Shown piece after piece: positions 10,480-20,424 of a stretch of DNA of 64,000 nucleotides. This stretch comes from Roseovarius litorisediminis (GTDB lineage: Bacteria; Pseudomonadota; Alphaproteobacteria; Rhodobacterales; Rhodobacteraceae): the NCBI RefSeq assembly GCF_900172295.1, contig NZ_FWFL01000002.1:248001-312000 (forward strand), given 5' to 3'. Made by a program: the position numbers and the translations under genes. The notes beneath the pieces are model-generated. The model searched no databases and was not told the DNA's origin. It worked only from the letters and a program-made list of their open reading frames with translations. Numbering within the stretch: position 1 is the stretch's first letter; each line of letters opens with the position of its first letter.

Positions 10480-11463
10480 ATGACCGACGCCCCGGAACCA
10501 CAATTACCCGGCTGGCATTACGTGCCGGACACGCCGATCAGGGTTTCGCCGTTTTTCTGCTGGCCACCGGAGCCGCTGCGTATGCTGGGCTGGTTTGCCA
10601 AGAACTGGTTTGCCTTCGCAGAAAACACCATTCTGGTTGCGCTGGCCTTGATCTGCTGGACGTGGCTGAGCCCCTCGCTGGAAACGGCTGCGACGCTGGC
10701 GCCGGGTTGGATTGCCGGGCTGTGGTTGCGCAATCTGGTGCTGATGACACTTGTGGCGGGGGGGCTGCACTGGTTTTTCTACGTGCGCAAGAGGCAGGGA
10801 AGTAAGCTCAAATTCGATGGGCGCGACCTGATGAACAAGGGCAGGCAGTTCAGTTTCGGCGGGCAGGTCCGCGATAACATGTTCTGGACGCTGGTCAGCG
10901 GTGTGGGGTTCTGGACCGCCTATGAGGTTTTGATGCTGTGGGGCATGGGCAATGGCTGGATCCCGTCACTGGTGATCGGGGATCATCCGGTGTGGTTCGT
11001 GGCGCTGTTCCTGCTGACGCCGCTGTGGATTTCGTTTCACTTTTACTGGATTCACCGGGCGCTGCACTGGGGGCCTTTGTACCGGATTGCCCATGCGCTG
11101 CATCATCGCAACGTCAATGTCGGGCCGTGGTCGGGATTGTCGATGCATCCGGTAGAAAGTTTTGGGTTTTTCAGTAGCATTCTGATCCATCTGATCATCC
11201 CGGCGCATCCACTGCATATTATTTTTCATCTGCAACATCAGGCCCTGACAGCGGCTACGTCGCACACCGGGTTTGAGGATTTGTTGGTAAAGGACAAGCG
11301 GCAGCTATCGCTGGGGCGGTTTCATCACCAGATGCACCACCGCTATTTCGAGGTGAATTACGGCAATCTGGAGGTGCCATGGGACAAATGGTTCGGCTCG
11401 TTCCATGACGGCACGGCGGAGGCACATGAGCGGCTGAAGGAACGGCGGCAACGGCGCGTTTAA
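10480..11463 (+). CDS. Sterol desaturase/fatty acid hydroxylase superfamily protein
   Basis: A 327-residue membrane protein of the di-iron hydroxylase superfamily. Several transmembrane helices are followed by the histidine boxes HRALH, HALHHRN and HHQMHHR, which would bind the two irons; WDKWFGSFHDGT near the end is also typical. It probably hydroxylates or desaturates a lipid, but the substrate is not predictable. It has its own ACAGGAG site, is divergent from a LysR gene, and its last 4 bp overlap the convergent phosphate transporter gene. Confidence 0.88.
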   Translation: MTDAPEPQLPGWHYVPDTPIRVSPFFCWPPEPLRMLGWFAKNWFAFAENTILVALALICWTWLSPSLETAATLAPGWIAGLWLRNLVLMTLVAGGLHWFFYVRKRQGSKLKFDGRDLMNKGRQFSFGGQVRDNMFWTLVSGVGFWTAYEVLMLWGMGNGWIPSLVIGDHPVWFVALFLLTPLWISFHFYWIHRALHWGPLYRIAHALHHRNVNVGPWSGLSMHPVESFGFFSSILIHLIIPAHPLHIIFHLQHQALTAATSHTGFEDLLVKDKRQLSLGRFHHQMHHRYFEVNYGNLEVPWDKWFGSFHDGTAEAHERLKERRQRRV

Positions 11464-12941
11464 GTGGTCAGGCTGTTGAGGATAAAGAAGATGACCGCCG
11501 ACATAAGTGCTGCAGCGGGAACAGTGATGACCCATGCCGCGACAATGGTCATGAAGTGGCTGCGGCGCACCAGTTTGCGGCGGCGGCGTTCTTCGGGTGC
11601 GATGGTTACCTTGGCAGGGTGCGCTGAGTTGTTGTTGCGGCGTCGACGCTCCATGTGCCATTCGCGGAAAAATCCGACGCCAAAGACCCCGCCTACCGCG
11701 ATATGGGTTGAACTTACCGGCAGGCCCAGCCAGCTGGCCACGATCACCGTGATTGCCGCAGACAGCGCCACGCAATAGGCACGCATCGGGTTGAGTTTGG
11801 TGATCTGGCTTCCGACCATGCGGATGAGCTTCGGGCCGAACAGAAACAGGCCGAATGAGATGCCGAAGGCGCCGATTACCATGACCCACATTGGAATATG
11901 TACTTTGCTTGCGAAATCGCCAGCCTCGGCCGCGTGCACGATGGCCGCCAAAGGGCCCACGGCATTGGCCACGTCATTGGCCCCGTGCGCGAACGATAAC
12001 AATGCCGCGGAAAACACCAGCGGCAGGCCGAACAGAACCTTGACCGATTTGTTGCGGTTCTCCAGCCCCTCGGATTGACGGTGGATCAGCGGGCGGGTGA
12101 TCAAATAGGTGGCAATGCCCAGGCCAAGGCCGATCAGCAGGGCAGCGCCCATCTCGATCTTGATGATCTTCTTGAAGCCTTTGAGCGCCAGATAGGCGGC
12201 AAAGGTCCCGGCCATGATCCCCACCAGAATGGGCACCCATTTGCGCGCGGCGGCAATTTTATCTTCCTGATAGATGATACGGCTTTTTATCAGCGCCAGA
12301 AAGGCGGCGGCAATGGCCCCGCCCAGAACCGGTGAAATGACCCAACTGGCGGCGATGGCACCCATCGTGGGCCAGTTGACGGCAGACATTCCTGCCGCAG
12401 CAATGCCAGCCCCCATCACGCCCCCCACTACCGAATGAGTTGTCGACACCGGCGCGCCTACCTTTGTGGCCAGATTGACCCAGAGCGCGGCGCTAAGCAG
12501 GGCGGCCATCATTGCCCATACAAAGGTGCGGATTTCGGTCATGCCCGACGGGTCGATGATGCCTTTGGAAATCGTTGAAACCACGTCGCCGCCAGCCAAA
12601 AGCGCGCCTGCGCTTTCGAAAATGGCTGCAATGATGATGGCACCACCCATGGTCAGGGCGTTGGCACCCACAGCGGGGCCCATATTGTTGGCCACATCAT
12701 TGGCGCCGATATTGATGGCCATATAGGCCCCGATCACGGCCGCGACGACAACGATCAGATTAATAGGCGTGGCCTGAAAGAACAGGGCTGCGGCCAGCCC
12801 GGCCAAAACCATGAAGGCCAGCGCGATGCCCGGTGCCACCAGCGGGCGGGCGACATAGGCGGTGGCATACTCGACCTGAGAGATCTTGTTCAGATCCTTG
12901 TCGAGGGTATTCCAGTGTTTGCTGTCTGGTCTGTCGGCCAT
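11460..12941 (-). CDS. PiT-family inorganic phosphate transporter
   Basis: A 493-residue membrane protein with about ten helices and the duplicated PiT signature: GANDVANNMGPAVGA in the first half and GANDVANAVGPLAAI in the second. Members are low-affinity cation-coupled phosphate (or sulfate) permeases. A charged central stretch (HRQSEGLENRNKSVK) and a basic loop near the C-terminus (EWHMERRRRNNN) are likely cytoplasmic. No PhoU-like gene lies beside it. It is convergent with and overlaps the hydroxylase gene by 4 bp. Confidence 0.93.
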   Translation of the reverse strand: MADRPDSKHWNTLDKDLNKISQVEYATAYVARPLVAPGIALAFMVLAGLAAALFFQATPINLIVVVAAVIGAYMAINIGANDVANNMGPAVGANALTMGGAIIIAAIFESAGALLAGGDVVSTISKGIIDPSGMTEIRTFVWAMMAALLSAALWVNLATKVGAPVSTTHSVVGGVMGAGIAAAGMSAVNWPTMGAIAASWVISPVLGGAIAAAFLALIKSRIIYQEDKIAAARKWVPILVGIMAGTFAAYLALKGFKKIIKIEMGAALLIGLGLGIATYLITRPLIHRQSEGLENRNKSVKVLFGLPLVFSAALLSFAHGANDVANAVGPLAAIVHAAEAGDFASKVHIPMWVMVIGAFGISFGLFLFGPKLIRMVGSQITKLNPMRAYCVALSAAITVIVASWLGLPVSSTHIAVGGVFGVGFFREWHMERRRRNNNSAHPAKVTIAPEERRRRKLVRRSHFMTIVAAWVITVPAAALMSAVIFFILNSLTT

Positions 12942-13031
12942 GGTTCGCCCCGGATGTTACGCGTCCTGAAAGCGCCTAAAGATGAAAGCGCGCCAGTTCA
13001 ACGGACTTTTGTCTGATCCGGTGGCGGGTGG

Positions 13032-13490
13032 TCATAAATGCCGCAGGATATCCTGCAGTCCCGGTTCCTGTACAAGGTTGGCAGCCTCGGCGGGGCTGAA
13101 CCATTCGCGTGTACGCTCGTCCATTTCGGGATAGGTATCTGCAAGATCATCGATTCTGACCTTGAAAACCTGCGCCTTGATCGGCGTCTCGTAGCCGTCT
13201 TCGACCCATTTTTCATAGTCAAAACTGCCGACGGGTACGGCGGCGTTGACGCTGGCCTTTACACCGGCCTCTTCCCAGGCTTCCTGAAGGGCGGCCTCGG
13301 GCGCATTCAGGCCGTCGATGGGCCAGCCCTTGGGCACGATCCAGCGACCGGTACCGCGGCTGGTGATCAGCAAAACCTCGGTCTTGCCATTGTTCTCGCG
13401 GTAGCAGATTGCGGCAACCTGCAACTGGCGCGGACGGCGCAACAGGGGTTGCACCAGATTGGTCCAAGTTTTCAATAAACCATCAGCCAT
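13032..13490 (-). CDS. Nudix hydrolase
   Basis: A 152-residue Nudix protein. The Nudix helix is visible as GLNAPEAALQEAWEEAGV, holding the metal-binding glutamates, preceded by GRWIVPKGWP as in diphosphoinositol-polyphosphate/diadenosine-polyphosphate hydrolases. The likely reaction is hydrolysis of a nucleoside diphosphate-linked compound; the substrate is not fixed by sequence. It lies between the phosphate transporter and hrpB on the same strand, with gaps of about 75-90 bp. Confidence 0.9.
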   Translation of the reverse strand: MADGLLKTWTNLVQPLLRRPRQLQVAAICYRENNGKTEVLLITSRGTGRWIVPKGWPIDGLNAPEAALQEAWEEAGVKASVNAAVPVGSFDYEKWVEDGYETPIKAQVFKVRIDDLADTYPEMDERTREWFSPAEAANLVQEPGLQDILRHL

Positions 13491-13565
13491 GTGTCTTGTT
13501 AATCCTGCTCGGGTTAGTTTTTTTTGTTATCATGCCATTATAAGGTGATTTTCAGATAACACAAA

Positions 13566-16022
13566 TCATAGACCCTGGCGCCGTTTGGTGCGCAGGGTCG
13601 GATCGGCCTGCGTCGGGTCGTCGGGCCAGGGGTGTTTGGGGTAACGACCGCGCATGTCCTTGCGGACATCGGCATAAGAGGTGGCCCAGAAGCCGGGGAT
13701 ATCCATCGTGGTCTGTACCGGGCGCCCGGCGGGGGACAGAAGGGTAACCCGAAGCGGGGTGCGGCCTATCATCGGATGTGTTGTCTGACCGAACATTTCC
13801 TGCAGGCGCAGAGCGATTTCGGGATGTTCGCCCGAATAGTCGATGGGGATGTTCCGGCCCAGAGGTGTGGTGAATGATGCGGGTGCGGTTCGATCAAGGC
13901 GCTGCATCTGGTCCCAGTCCAGCATTGCGCGCAGGCCCGCCAGCATATCAAACCGCTTCCAGTCCTGCGCCGATGTCACGCCTTTGAGGAAAGGCAAAAG
14001 CCAGTCCTCCAGCGTTGCCATCAGGGTGGTTTCGCTCATGTCGGGCAAGGGGTCGTCTGCATTGCGGATCAGCATCACCCGCGCAGCAAAGCGTTTTGCA
14101 GCGTCGGACCAGTTCAGGCCCAGATCGCGCACGCCGTCAAGCATGGCGCGGGCCATGGCCTCGGGCGGGGCATCGTTCCACTGGCGGTCGTCCAGAATGA
14201 GGGCGCCAAAACATTCCTGCCGCCGGGCCACCACGCGGCGTTCGCGTTTGGACCATTCGCACACATCACGCCAGCCAATCTGATCAGCGAAAAGCCCGCG
14301 AATTTCGGCTTCGGATATCTGGAGCGCCTGCCGGATACGCGCCTCGCGCGGGTTGCCGTCAAGGTCGGTGGCGACGATCAGGCGGGCGGTACACAGCGTA
14401 TCGCCCTCGGGCAGCAACGCACCTTTGCCGCCTGACAGAACATAACGGGGTTCATCCCCCTTGCGGCGCAGTCCGATGCGGTCAGGATAGGCGAGGGCGG
14501 CCATTTCGGCATCGCTCATTGCGCTTTTGCTGGCGCGTTTTGCCTGTTTTGCCAGCCGTTTAGACTCGGTCCTGATCCGCTCGATGGCGCCGCGCTTGGC
14601 AGGATATGGATAGCGATCGGAATAGGCACGGAAATCGCGCAGAGCGGCAAGGCGCAGGCTGAGATCCACCGGCGCACCGCGCGAGAGCGGATCGCGATCG
14701 GCCAGAAGCGCGGCCAGCGGCGCGGCCTCGGGCCCGGCGAGCGCCAGCATATGCGCCAGACGCGGGTGCAAAGGCAGGGCCGCAAGTGCCTTGCCGTGTT
14801 CCGTGATGCGGGTATCGGTGTCGAGTGCACCCAGCATTTGCAGCAGTGCCTGCGCCTCGGCATAGCTGCCGGGGTTGGGGGGCGTCAGGAACGGCAGATC
14901 GTCAGGAGCAGCGCCCCAAACGGCCAGTTCCAGCGCCAGACCTGCCAGATCGGCGGCTTCGATCTCGGCCGGGGGATAGGCCTGCAACGCGCCTTCCTCG
15001 CCCCTGGTCCAGAGCCGGTAACAGGTGCCTGTGGCGACGCGACCGGCGCGCCCCGTACGCTGCGTCGCCTCGGCGCGGGTCACAGGCTCGGTCACCAGTC
15101 GGGACATGCCGCTGCCGGGGTCAAACCTGGCACGGCGCGACTTGCCACCGTCGACCACCACGCGGATATCCTGAATGGTCAGCGAAGTTTCGGCAATCGA
15201 GGTGGCCAGCACGACCTTGCGTCCCGTTTCACAAGGGGCGATGGCGGCGCGTTGTGCGGCAAAGTCCATTGCGCCGAACAGCGGGCGGATCTGGCAACTG
15301 CGAGGCAGGCTGTTTTTGAGCAAGCTTTCCGTGCGGCGGATTTCGCCTTCGCCGGGCAGAAACACCAGAACGCCGCCATTGGTTTCGCTGGTGGCCTGCG
15401 CCACAAGATCGGCCAGCGCGGTTTCAAACCGACTGTTTTTGGGAAGGGGCCGGTCAAGCCAGCGGATTTCGACCGGATAGCTGCGCCCCTCAGAGGTAAT
15501 TACGGGGGCATTGCCCATCAGATCGGCCACCGGCGCGGCATCCAGCGTGGCGGACATGACCAACAGGATCAGATCCTCGCGCAGGGCGCCTGCAATCTCG
15601 AGGCAGAGCGCCAGCCCCAGATCGGCGTTGAGCGAGCGTTCGTGAAATTCGTCAAAGATGACGGCACCGATGCCTTTCAGTTCAGGGTCGGACTGGATCA
15701 TGCGGGTCAGGATGCCTTCGGTGACCACCTCGATCCGGGTGTCTTTGCATGTTTTCGCTTCACCGCGCACGCGGTAGCCCACGGTTTGCCCGGGCTGTTC
15801 GCCCAGGGTTTGTGCCATGCGTTCAGCGGCGGCGCGGGCGGCCAGGCGGCGGGGCTCCAGCATCAGGATGCGGTCTTTGGTCAGCCCGGCCTGCAGGATT
15901 TCCAGAGGCACGACGGTGGTTTTACCGGCGCCAGGCGGCGCTTGCAGCACGGCGCGGCCATGATCGCGCAGGGCGGCAATGAGAGGGGCAATCGCGTCAT
16001 GGATGGGTAAATCGGGTGTCAT
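13566..16022 (-). CDS. hrpB: ATP-dependent helicase HrpB
   Basis: DEAH-type superfamily 2 RNA helicase, 818 residues from MTPDLPIHDAIAPLIAAL. Walker A is LQAPPGAGKTTVVPLE, the DEAH-like box is IFDEFHERSLNADLG, motif III is VMSATLDAAPV, and motif VI is QRTGRAGRVATG. The C-terminal HrpB-specific domain carries MLDWDQMQRLDRTAPASF and IPIDYSGEHPEIALRLQEMF. An in-frame extension to 16106 exists, but the start at 16022 begins the conserved region and has an AAGGCAGGT stretch upstream. Its role in bacteria is poorly defined. Confidence 0.93.
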   Translation of the reverse strand: MTPDLPIHDAIAPLIAALRDHGRAVLQAPPGAGKTTVVPLEILQAGLTKDRILMLEPRRLAARAAAERMAQTLGEQPGQTVGYRVRGEAKTCKDTRIEVVTEGILTRMIQSDPELKGIGAVIFDEFHERSLNADLGLALCLEIAGALREDLILLVMSATLDAAPVADLMGNAPVITSEGRSYPVEIRWLDRPLPKNSRFETALADLVAQATSETNGGVLVFLPGEGEIRRTESLLKNSLPRSCQIRPLFGAMDFAAQRAAIAPCETGRKVVLATSIAETSLTIQDIRVVVDGGKSRRARFDPGSGMSRLVTEPVTRAEATQRTGRAGRVATGTCYRLWTRGEEGALQAYPPAEIEAADLAGLALELAVWGAAPDDLPFLTPPNPGSYAEAQALLQMLGALDTDTRITEHGKALAALPLHPRLAHMLALAGPEAAPLAALLADRDPLSRGAPVDLSLRLAALRDFRAYSDRYPYPAKRGAIERIRTESKRLAKQAKRASKSAMSDAEMAALAYPDRIGLRRKGDEPRYVLSGGKGALLPEGDTLCTARLIVATDLDGNPREARIRQALQISEAEIRGLFADQIGWRDVCEWSKRERRVVARRQECFGALILDDRQWNDAPPEAMARAMLDGVRDLGLNWSDAAKRFAARVMLIRNADDPLPDMSETTLMATLEDWLLPFLKGVTSAQDWKRFDMLAGLRAMLDWDQMQRLDRTAPASFTTPLGRNIPIDYSGEHPEIALRLQEMFGQTTHPMIGRTPLRVTLLSPAGRPVQTTMDIPGFWATSYADVRKDMRGRYPKHPWPDDPTQADPTLRTKRRQGL

Positions 16023-16145
16023 ACCTGCCTTATCGGCCATGCGTGGCGCGATTTCCATAGGGCGCGGCAGGGCTTGGTCTGGACAATTCGGGGCGGGCCA
16101 AGGCATGTAAGCAGCGACGTGTTACCACAAGCGAACAGGCCGCAG

Positions 16146-17123
16146 ATGGATATTACAGACCTCAGGGACAGAATCATCAACCGCGACCGGCGGGCACTGG
16201 CCCGGGCGATTACGCTGATCGAAAGCTCGCGACCGGATCATCGGGCGCAGGCGGCCGAATTGATGGAAGCACTGAAAACCACTGATCGTCAGGCGATCCG
16301 GATTGGCCTGTCCGGCACGCCGGGTGTGGGCAAGTCGACCTTTATCGAAAGTTTCGGCACCATGCTGACCGAACAGGGGTTGCGGGTGGCGGTGCTGGCG
16401 GTTGATCCGTCAAGCGCGCGGTCTGGCGGCTCTATTCTGGGCGACAAGACCCGGATGGAGAACCTCAGCCGCAATCCGAATGCCTTTATTCGACCATCGC
16501 CGTCGCAAACGCATCTGGGCGGTGTGGCCCGGCGCACGCGAGAGGCGGTGGCGCTCTGCGAGGCAGCCGGTTTTGATGTTGTGCTGATCGAGACCGTGGG
16601 TGTGGGGCAATCGGAAACGGTTGTCGCCGAGATGTCTGACCTTTTCATCCTGTTGTTGGCGCCTGCGGGGGGCGATGAGTTGCAGGGTGTGAAGCGTGGC
16701 ATCATGGAAATGGCCGATATCATTCTTGTGAACAAGGCAGACGGTGACCTGAAGGCGGTGGCCACACGGACCTGTTCGGACTATGCCGGGGCGCTGCGCC
16801 TGTTGCGCAAGCGCCCGCAGGATCCCGAAGGATTTCCCAAGGCGATGATGGTGTCGGCGCTGCACGAAGAGGGTTTGCGCAAGGCCTGGGAGGAGATGAC
16901 GACTCTTATCAGCTGGCGCAGAGAGACGGGGCATTTTGACGGTCGCCGGGCGGAACAGGCACGCTACTGGTTCGAGCAGGAAGTGCGGCAAGGCCTGCTG
17001 GCGCGGCTTGAGACGCCCGAAGCGCGCTTGGCAATGAGTGACTATGCAACGCGCGTGGCTGAAGGTACCGTAACGCCAACTGTGGCGGCGCGGGCGGTGC
17101 TGGATGCCTTCGGGGGTAACTGA
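16146..17123 (+). CDS. meaB: MeaB/ArgK-family GTPase (methylmalonyl-CoA mutase chaperone)
   Basis: A 325-residue G3E-family GTPase that protects and reloads B12-dependent acyl-CoA mutases. Walker A is GLSGTPGVGKST (about residues 55-66); VDPSSARSGGSILGDKTRM is the family signature, ETVGVGQSE the switch region, and VNKADGD the G4 motif. The start at 16146 (MDITDLRDRIINRDRRALAR) is preferred over an upstream extension to 16074 that lacks homology. Likely clients are ethylmalonyl-CoA mutase (56823-58790) and methylmalonyl-CoA mutase. It lies directly upstream of the sdh promoter region. Confidence 0.95.
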   Translation: MDITDLRDRIINRDRRALARAITLIESSRPDHRAQAAELMEALKTTDRQAIRIGLSGTPGVGKSTFIESFGTMLTEQGLRVAVLAVDPSSARSGGSILGDKTRMENLSRNPNAFIRPSPSQTHLGGVARRTREAVALCEAAGFDVVLIETVGVGQSETVVAEMSDLFILLLAPAGGDELQGVKRGIMEMADIILVNKADGDLKAVATRTCSDYAGALRLLRKRPQDPEGFPKAMMVSALHEEGLRKAWEEMTTLISWRRETGHFDGRRAEQARYWFEQEVRQGLLARLETPEARLAMSDYATRVAEGTVTPTVAARAVLDAFGGN

Positions 17124-17135
17124 CCCCTTTAAGTT

Positions 17136-17275
17136 TGTGATCACGGGCAGCGGTTGCGCCTTTTATCCTTCACACATGTGCCATAGCCTGATTCACACCT
17201 GCGCGATTCAGGTCACAGCGATTGAATGCGATTTTTCAGGCTGTTTGTGATCACTGTATTTTTGATGTGATCACA
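17136..17275. promoter_or_regulatory. Three TGTGATCAC-type palindromes upstream of sdhC
   Basis: Copies lie at 17136-17145 (9 of 10 match), 17246-17255 (9 of 10) and 17266-17275 (perfect). The last two are 20 bp apart, close to the 21-bp pairing before sucC. They fall 140-280 bp before sdhC in the otherwise empty 290-bp meaB-sdhC gap, and suggest a shared dimeric regulator for the TCA genes. The motif is observed; the regulator is inferred. Confidence 0.65.
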
Positions 17276-17413
17276 TAAAGGCCAATTGCGACGATTTGCT
17301 CTTGGTTTCGCGCAATTGGGGCTGTGCAAGCCTGACAGGAACGTTAAAAGATTATCTGACGGGTCAGCCCAGACAGGGCCTGACCCCCTGGTGACCAGAG
17401 AAGGGACCGATCC

Positions 17414-17797
17414 ATGGCTGACGTGAACCGGGGCAATCGCCCGCTTTCGCCACATCTGACAATTTACCGCCCGCAACTTACCTCGATGACGTCGATCCTG
17501 ACGCGGATCACCGGCAACGCGCTGCTGGTTGCGGCGCTGCTGATTGTCTGGTGGTTTCTGGCGGCTTCGACATCCGAGGCGTATTTCGCGATCGCAAATG
17601 CGGTGCTGACCAGTTGGTTTGGCGATCTGGTGATGTTCCTGTCGCTTTGGGCGCTGTGGTATCACACGCTGGCCGGTGTCCGGCACCTGATCTGGGACAA
17701 TGCCAAGATGCTAGAGATTCACCTGGCCGAACAACTGGGCTGGGGTGTGATCATCGGGTCGGTCGTCTTGACCATTCTGACAGCCATTTTCGTATAA
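17414..17797 (+). CDS. sdhC: Succinate dehydrogenase cytochrome b556 subunit
   Basis: A 127-residue membrane anchor of complex II. The signature NRPLSPHLTIYRPQLTSMTS near the N-terminus precedes three transmembrane helices; the histidine in WYHTLAGVRHLIWD is the probable heme ligand region. It is the first gene of sdhCDA-(two lipoproteins)-sdhB, 12 bp before sdhD, downstream of the palindromic operator-like sites. Confidence 0.96.
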   Translation: MADVNRGNRPLSPHLTIYRPQLTSMTSILTRITGNALLVAALLIVWWFLAASTSEAYFAIANAVLTSWFGDLVMFLSLWALWYHTLAGVRHLIWDNAKMLEIHLAEQLGWGVIIGSVVLTILTAIFV

Positions 17798-17809
17798 GGG
17801 GCCGGGAAC

Positions 17810-18181
17810 ATGAGCTATCTGACTGACCGCAAACGCGCCGTTGGCATGGGGTCTGCCAAATCGGGCGTGCATCATTTCTGGGCGATGAAGGTCTCCAGCG
17901 TGGCGCTGCTGATTCTGATCCCGCTTTTCGTTATCACTTTTGCCCCTACGCTGGGCGAGCCTTATGAGGCGGTGATCGCCTATTACAGTCACCCCTTACC
18001 GGCAATTGTTGCGGCTCTGACCATCGTTGTCGGCTTCAAGCATTTCCGGGATGGTGCGCAGGTGATGCTGGAAGATTACGTTCACGGCACCACCCAAAAG
18101 ATCAGCATCATCCTGCTGACCTGCCTTTCTTATGGCGCGATGGCCACCGGCCTGTTCGCCATCGCCAAAATCGCCCTTTAA
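17810..18181 (+). CDS. sdhD: Succinate dehydrogenase hydrophobic membrane anchor subunit
   Basis: A 123-residue complex II anchor with three transmembrane helices. GSAKSGVHHFWAMKVSSVAL near the N-terminus and FKHFRDGAQVMLEDYVH are typical of alphaproteobacterial SdhD; the second contains residues near the heme and quinone site. It lies between sdhC (12-bp gap) and sdhA (15-bp gap). Confidence 0.95.
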   Translation: MSYLTDRKRAVGMGSAKSGVHHFWAMKVSSVALLILIPLFVITFAPTLGEPYEAVIAYYSHPLPAIVAALTIVVGFKHFRDGAQVMLEDYVHGTTQKISIILLTCLSYGAMATGLFAIAKIAL

Positions 18182-18196
18182 GCGGAGTTCCTTTTC

Positions 18197-19999
18197 ATGG
18201 CTGCTTACGAATACGAGACACATGATTATGACGTGGTTGTTGTGGGGGCTGGCGGTGCTGGTCTGCGCGCCACGCTTGGCATGGCCGAACAGGGGCTGCG
18301 CACCGCCTGTGTAACCAAGGTTTTCCCGACACGAAGCCACACGGTGGCCGCACAAGGCGGCATTGCCGCGTCGCTTTCGAACATGGGCCCGGACCACTGG
18401 CAGTGGCACATGTATGACACCGTCAAGGGGTCTGACTGGCTGGGCGATACCGATGCGATGGAATATCTGGCCCGTGAAGCGCCCAAAGCGGTTTACGAGT
18501 TGGAACATTACGGTGTCCCCTTCAGCCGTACCGAAGAAGGCAAGATTTATCAGCGCCCGTTTGGTGGCCACACCACCGAATTTGGTGAAGGCCCCGCGGT
18601 ACAGCGTACCTGTGCCGCAGCTGACCGGACCGGCCACGCCATTCTGCACACGCTTTATGGCCAGAGCCTGAAGAACAATGCCGAGTTCTACATCGAATAT
18701 TTCGCGATTGATCTGGTCATGACCGATGGCACCTGCACCGGGGTTGTCTGCTGGAAGCTCGATGATGGCACGATGCATGTGTTCAACGCCAAGATGGTCG
18801 TTCTGGCCACGGGCGGCTACGGTCGCGCCTATTTCTCGGCGACTTCGGCCCATACCTGCACCGGCGACGGTGGCGGAATGGTGGCGCGTGCGGGTCTGCC
18901 GCTGCAGGATATGGAGTTTGTGCAGTTCCACCCGACGGGGATTTACGGTGCGGGCTGCCTGATTACCGAAGGCGCGCGCGGCGAAGGCGGATACCTGACC
19001 AACTCCGAGGGCGAGCGGTTCATGGAGCGTTATGCGCCGCAATATAAAGATCTGGCGCCGCGCGATTACGTTTCGCGATCGATGACCATGGAAATTCGCG
19101 AAGGCCGTGGCGTTGGGCCTGAGGGTGATCATATCCACCTGAACCTGAGCCACCTGCCGCCCGAGGCGCTGAACCTGCGCCTGCCGGGGATTTCGGAATC
19201 GGCCAAGATTTTCGCGGGTGTGGATGTGACCAAGGAACCGATCCCGGTTCTGCCCACGGTACATTACAACATGGGCGGTATCCCGACCAACTATTGGGGT
19301 GAGGTGCTGAACCCCACCAAGAAAGACCCGCATGCAGTGGTACCCGGCCTGATGGCCGTGGGTGAGGCCGGTTGTGCATCCGTTCATGGTGCGAACCGTT
19401 TGGGATCAAACTCTCTGATTGACCTTGTGGTCTTTGGCCGCGCTGCCGCCATTCGGGCGGGCAAGGTTGTGGATGCCGACAGTGCTGTGCCTGCAACGAA
19501 TACCGCGCAGGTCGACAAGGCGTTTGACCGGTTCGACGGGTTGCGCCATGCCGAAGGTGGTACCCCCACCGCCGATCTGCGGCTTGAGATGCAGAAAACC
19601 ATGCAGGCGGATGCCGCTGTTTTCCGCACCTCGAAAACGCTGAAGGAAGGCGTGGACAAGATGAAGGATATCGCTGCCAAGCTGGATGACCTGAAGGTCA
19701 CCGACCGCAGCCTTGTCTGGAACAGTGACCTGATGGAAACGCTGGAACTGACCAACCTGATGCCCAATGCGCTGGCCACGATCAACGGTGCCGAGGCCCG
19801 GCATGAAAGCCGAGGCGCCCATGCGCACGAGGATTTCTCGAAACGCGATGATGAAAAATGGCGGGTGCACACAATCGCGCGTGTGGAGGGTAACAAAGTT
19901 GACCTGACCTATCGGCCAATCATCGCCGACCCGCTGACCACCGAGAAAGAGGGCGGAATCAGCCTGAAGAAGATCGCGCCAAAAGAGAGGACCTTCTGA
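18197..19999 (+). CDS. sdhA: Succinate dehydrogenase flavoprotein subunit
   Basis: A 600-residue catalytic subunit that oxidises succinate to fumarate. The FAD dinucleotide fold is [16 protein letters not shown] (residues 13-28), and the covalent FAD histidine is His48 in [11 protein letters not shown]. Active-site elements include [20 protein letters not shown], and the C-terminal domain has [17 protein letters not shown]. The length is normal. Its TGA stop overlaps the ATG of a small lipoprotein gene, so the inserted genes are translationally coupled to sdhA. Confidence 0.97.
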   Translation: MAAYEYETHDYDVVVVGAGGAGLRATLGMAEQGLRTACVTKVFPTRSHTVAAQGGIAASLSNMGPDHWQWHMYDTVKGSDWLGDTDAMEYLAREAPKAVYELEHYGVPFSRTEEGKIYQRPFGGHTTEFGEGPAVQRTCAAADRTGHAILHTLYGQSLKNNAEFYIEYFAIDLVMTDGTCTGVVCWKLDDGTMHVFNAKMVVLATGGYGRAYFSATSAHTCTGDGGGMVARAGLPLQDMEFVQFHPTGIYGAGCLITEGARGEGGYLTNSEGERFMERYAPQYKDLAPRDYVSRSMTMEIREGRGVGPEGDHIHLNLSHLPPEALNLRLPGISESAKIFAGVDVTKEPIPVLPTVHYNMGGIPTNYWGEVLNPTKKDPHAVVPGLMAVGEAGCASVHGANRLGSNSLIDLVVFGRAAAIRAGKVVDADSAVPATNTAQVDKAFDRFDGLRHAEGGTPTADLRLEMQKTMQADAAVFRTSKTLKEGVDKMKDIAAKLDDLKVTDRSLVWNSDLMETLELTNLMPNALATINGAEARHESRGAHAHEDFSKRDDEKWRVHTIARVEGNKVDLTYRPIIADPLTTEKEGGISLKKIAPKERTF

Positions 20000-20424
20000 T
20001 GGGGGATGTCATGAAAGCCATCGCCATTTTGAGTATCCTTCTGACTTCAGCTTGCACAAGCGGCGGAATTATTGGCAAACGCGATCCGGGTCAGGCACTT
20101 GTAAACGAATGTATGTTCGAAACTGGTATTAAGGGCGCATATAGTTCGCCTGCGGGCCAGAAGGTGCCTGTTCTTACCCCAATCACGACCCAAGGTGGCA
20201 CACAAAGGGGGGCCACGGTGCTGAATGCATGCATAGAAAGCAAGGCGGCCGCCGGTGGCCAGTCTACCGCTGAAGGAACTTCGGGCGCCACCACGTCGAA
20301 AACGACAACTTATGGCACCTCATCCGCCAAGGCTGCATCCCGTTTGACGCGCCGGACTGACGGCTTCTGTCCCAAATACGCAGGAGTTATTTATGGTGGT
20401 GTAACCTATTGCATAGACAATTAA
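19999..20424 (+). CDS. Small probable lipoprotein inside the sdh operon
   Basis: A 141-residue protein I do not recognise. An N-terminal hydrophobic segment (MKAIAILSILLTSAC when read from the internal ATG at 20011) ends in a lipobox-like TSAC, suggesting a lipid-anchored periplasmic protein. The mature part is Thr/Ser/Ala-rich with cysteines at CMFETGIKG, CIESKAA, CPKYAG and CIDN, possibly disulfide-bonded. It begins on the sdhA stop and ends on the start of the next lipoprotein gene. A role in complex II is unproven; it may be an operon passenger. Confidence 0.75.
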   Translation: MGDVMKAIAILSILLTSACTSGGIIGKRDPGQALVNECMFETGIKGAYSSPAGQKVPVLTPITTQGGTQRGATVLNACIESKAAAGGQSTAEGTSGATTSKTTTYGTSSAKAASRLTRRTDGFCPKYAGVIYGGVTYCIDN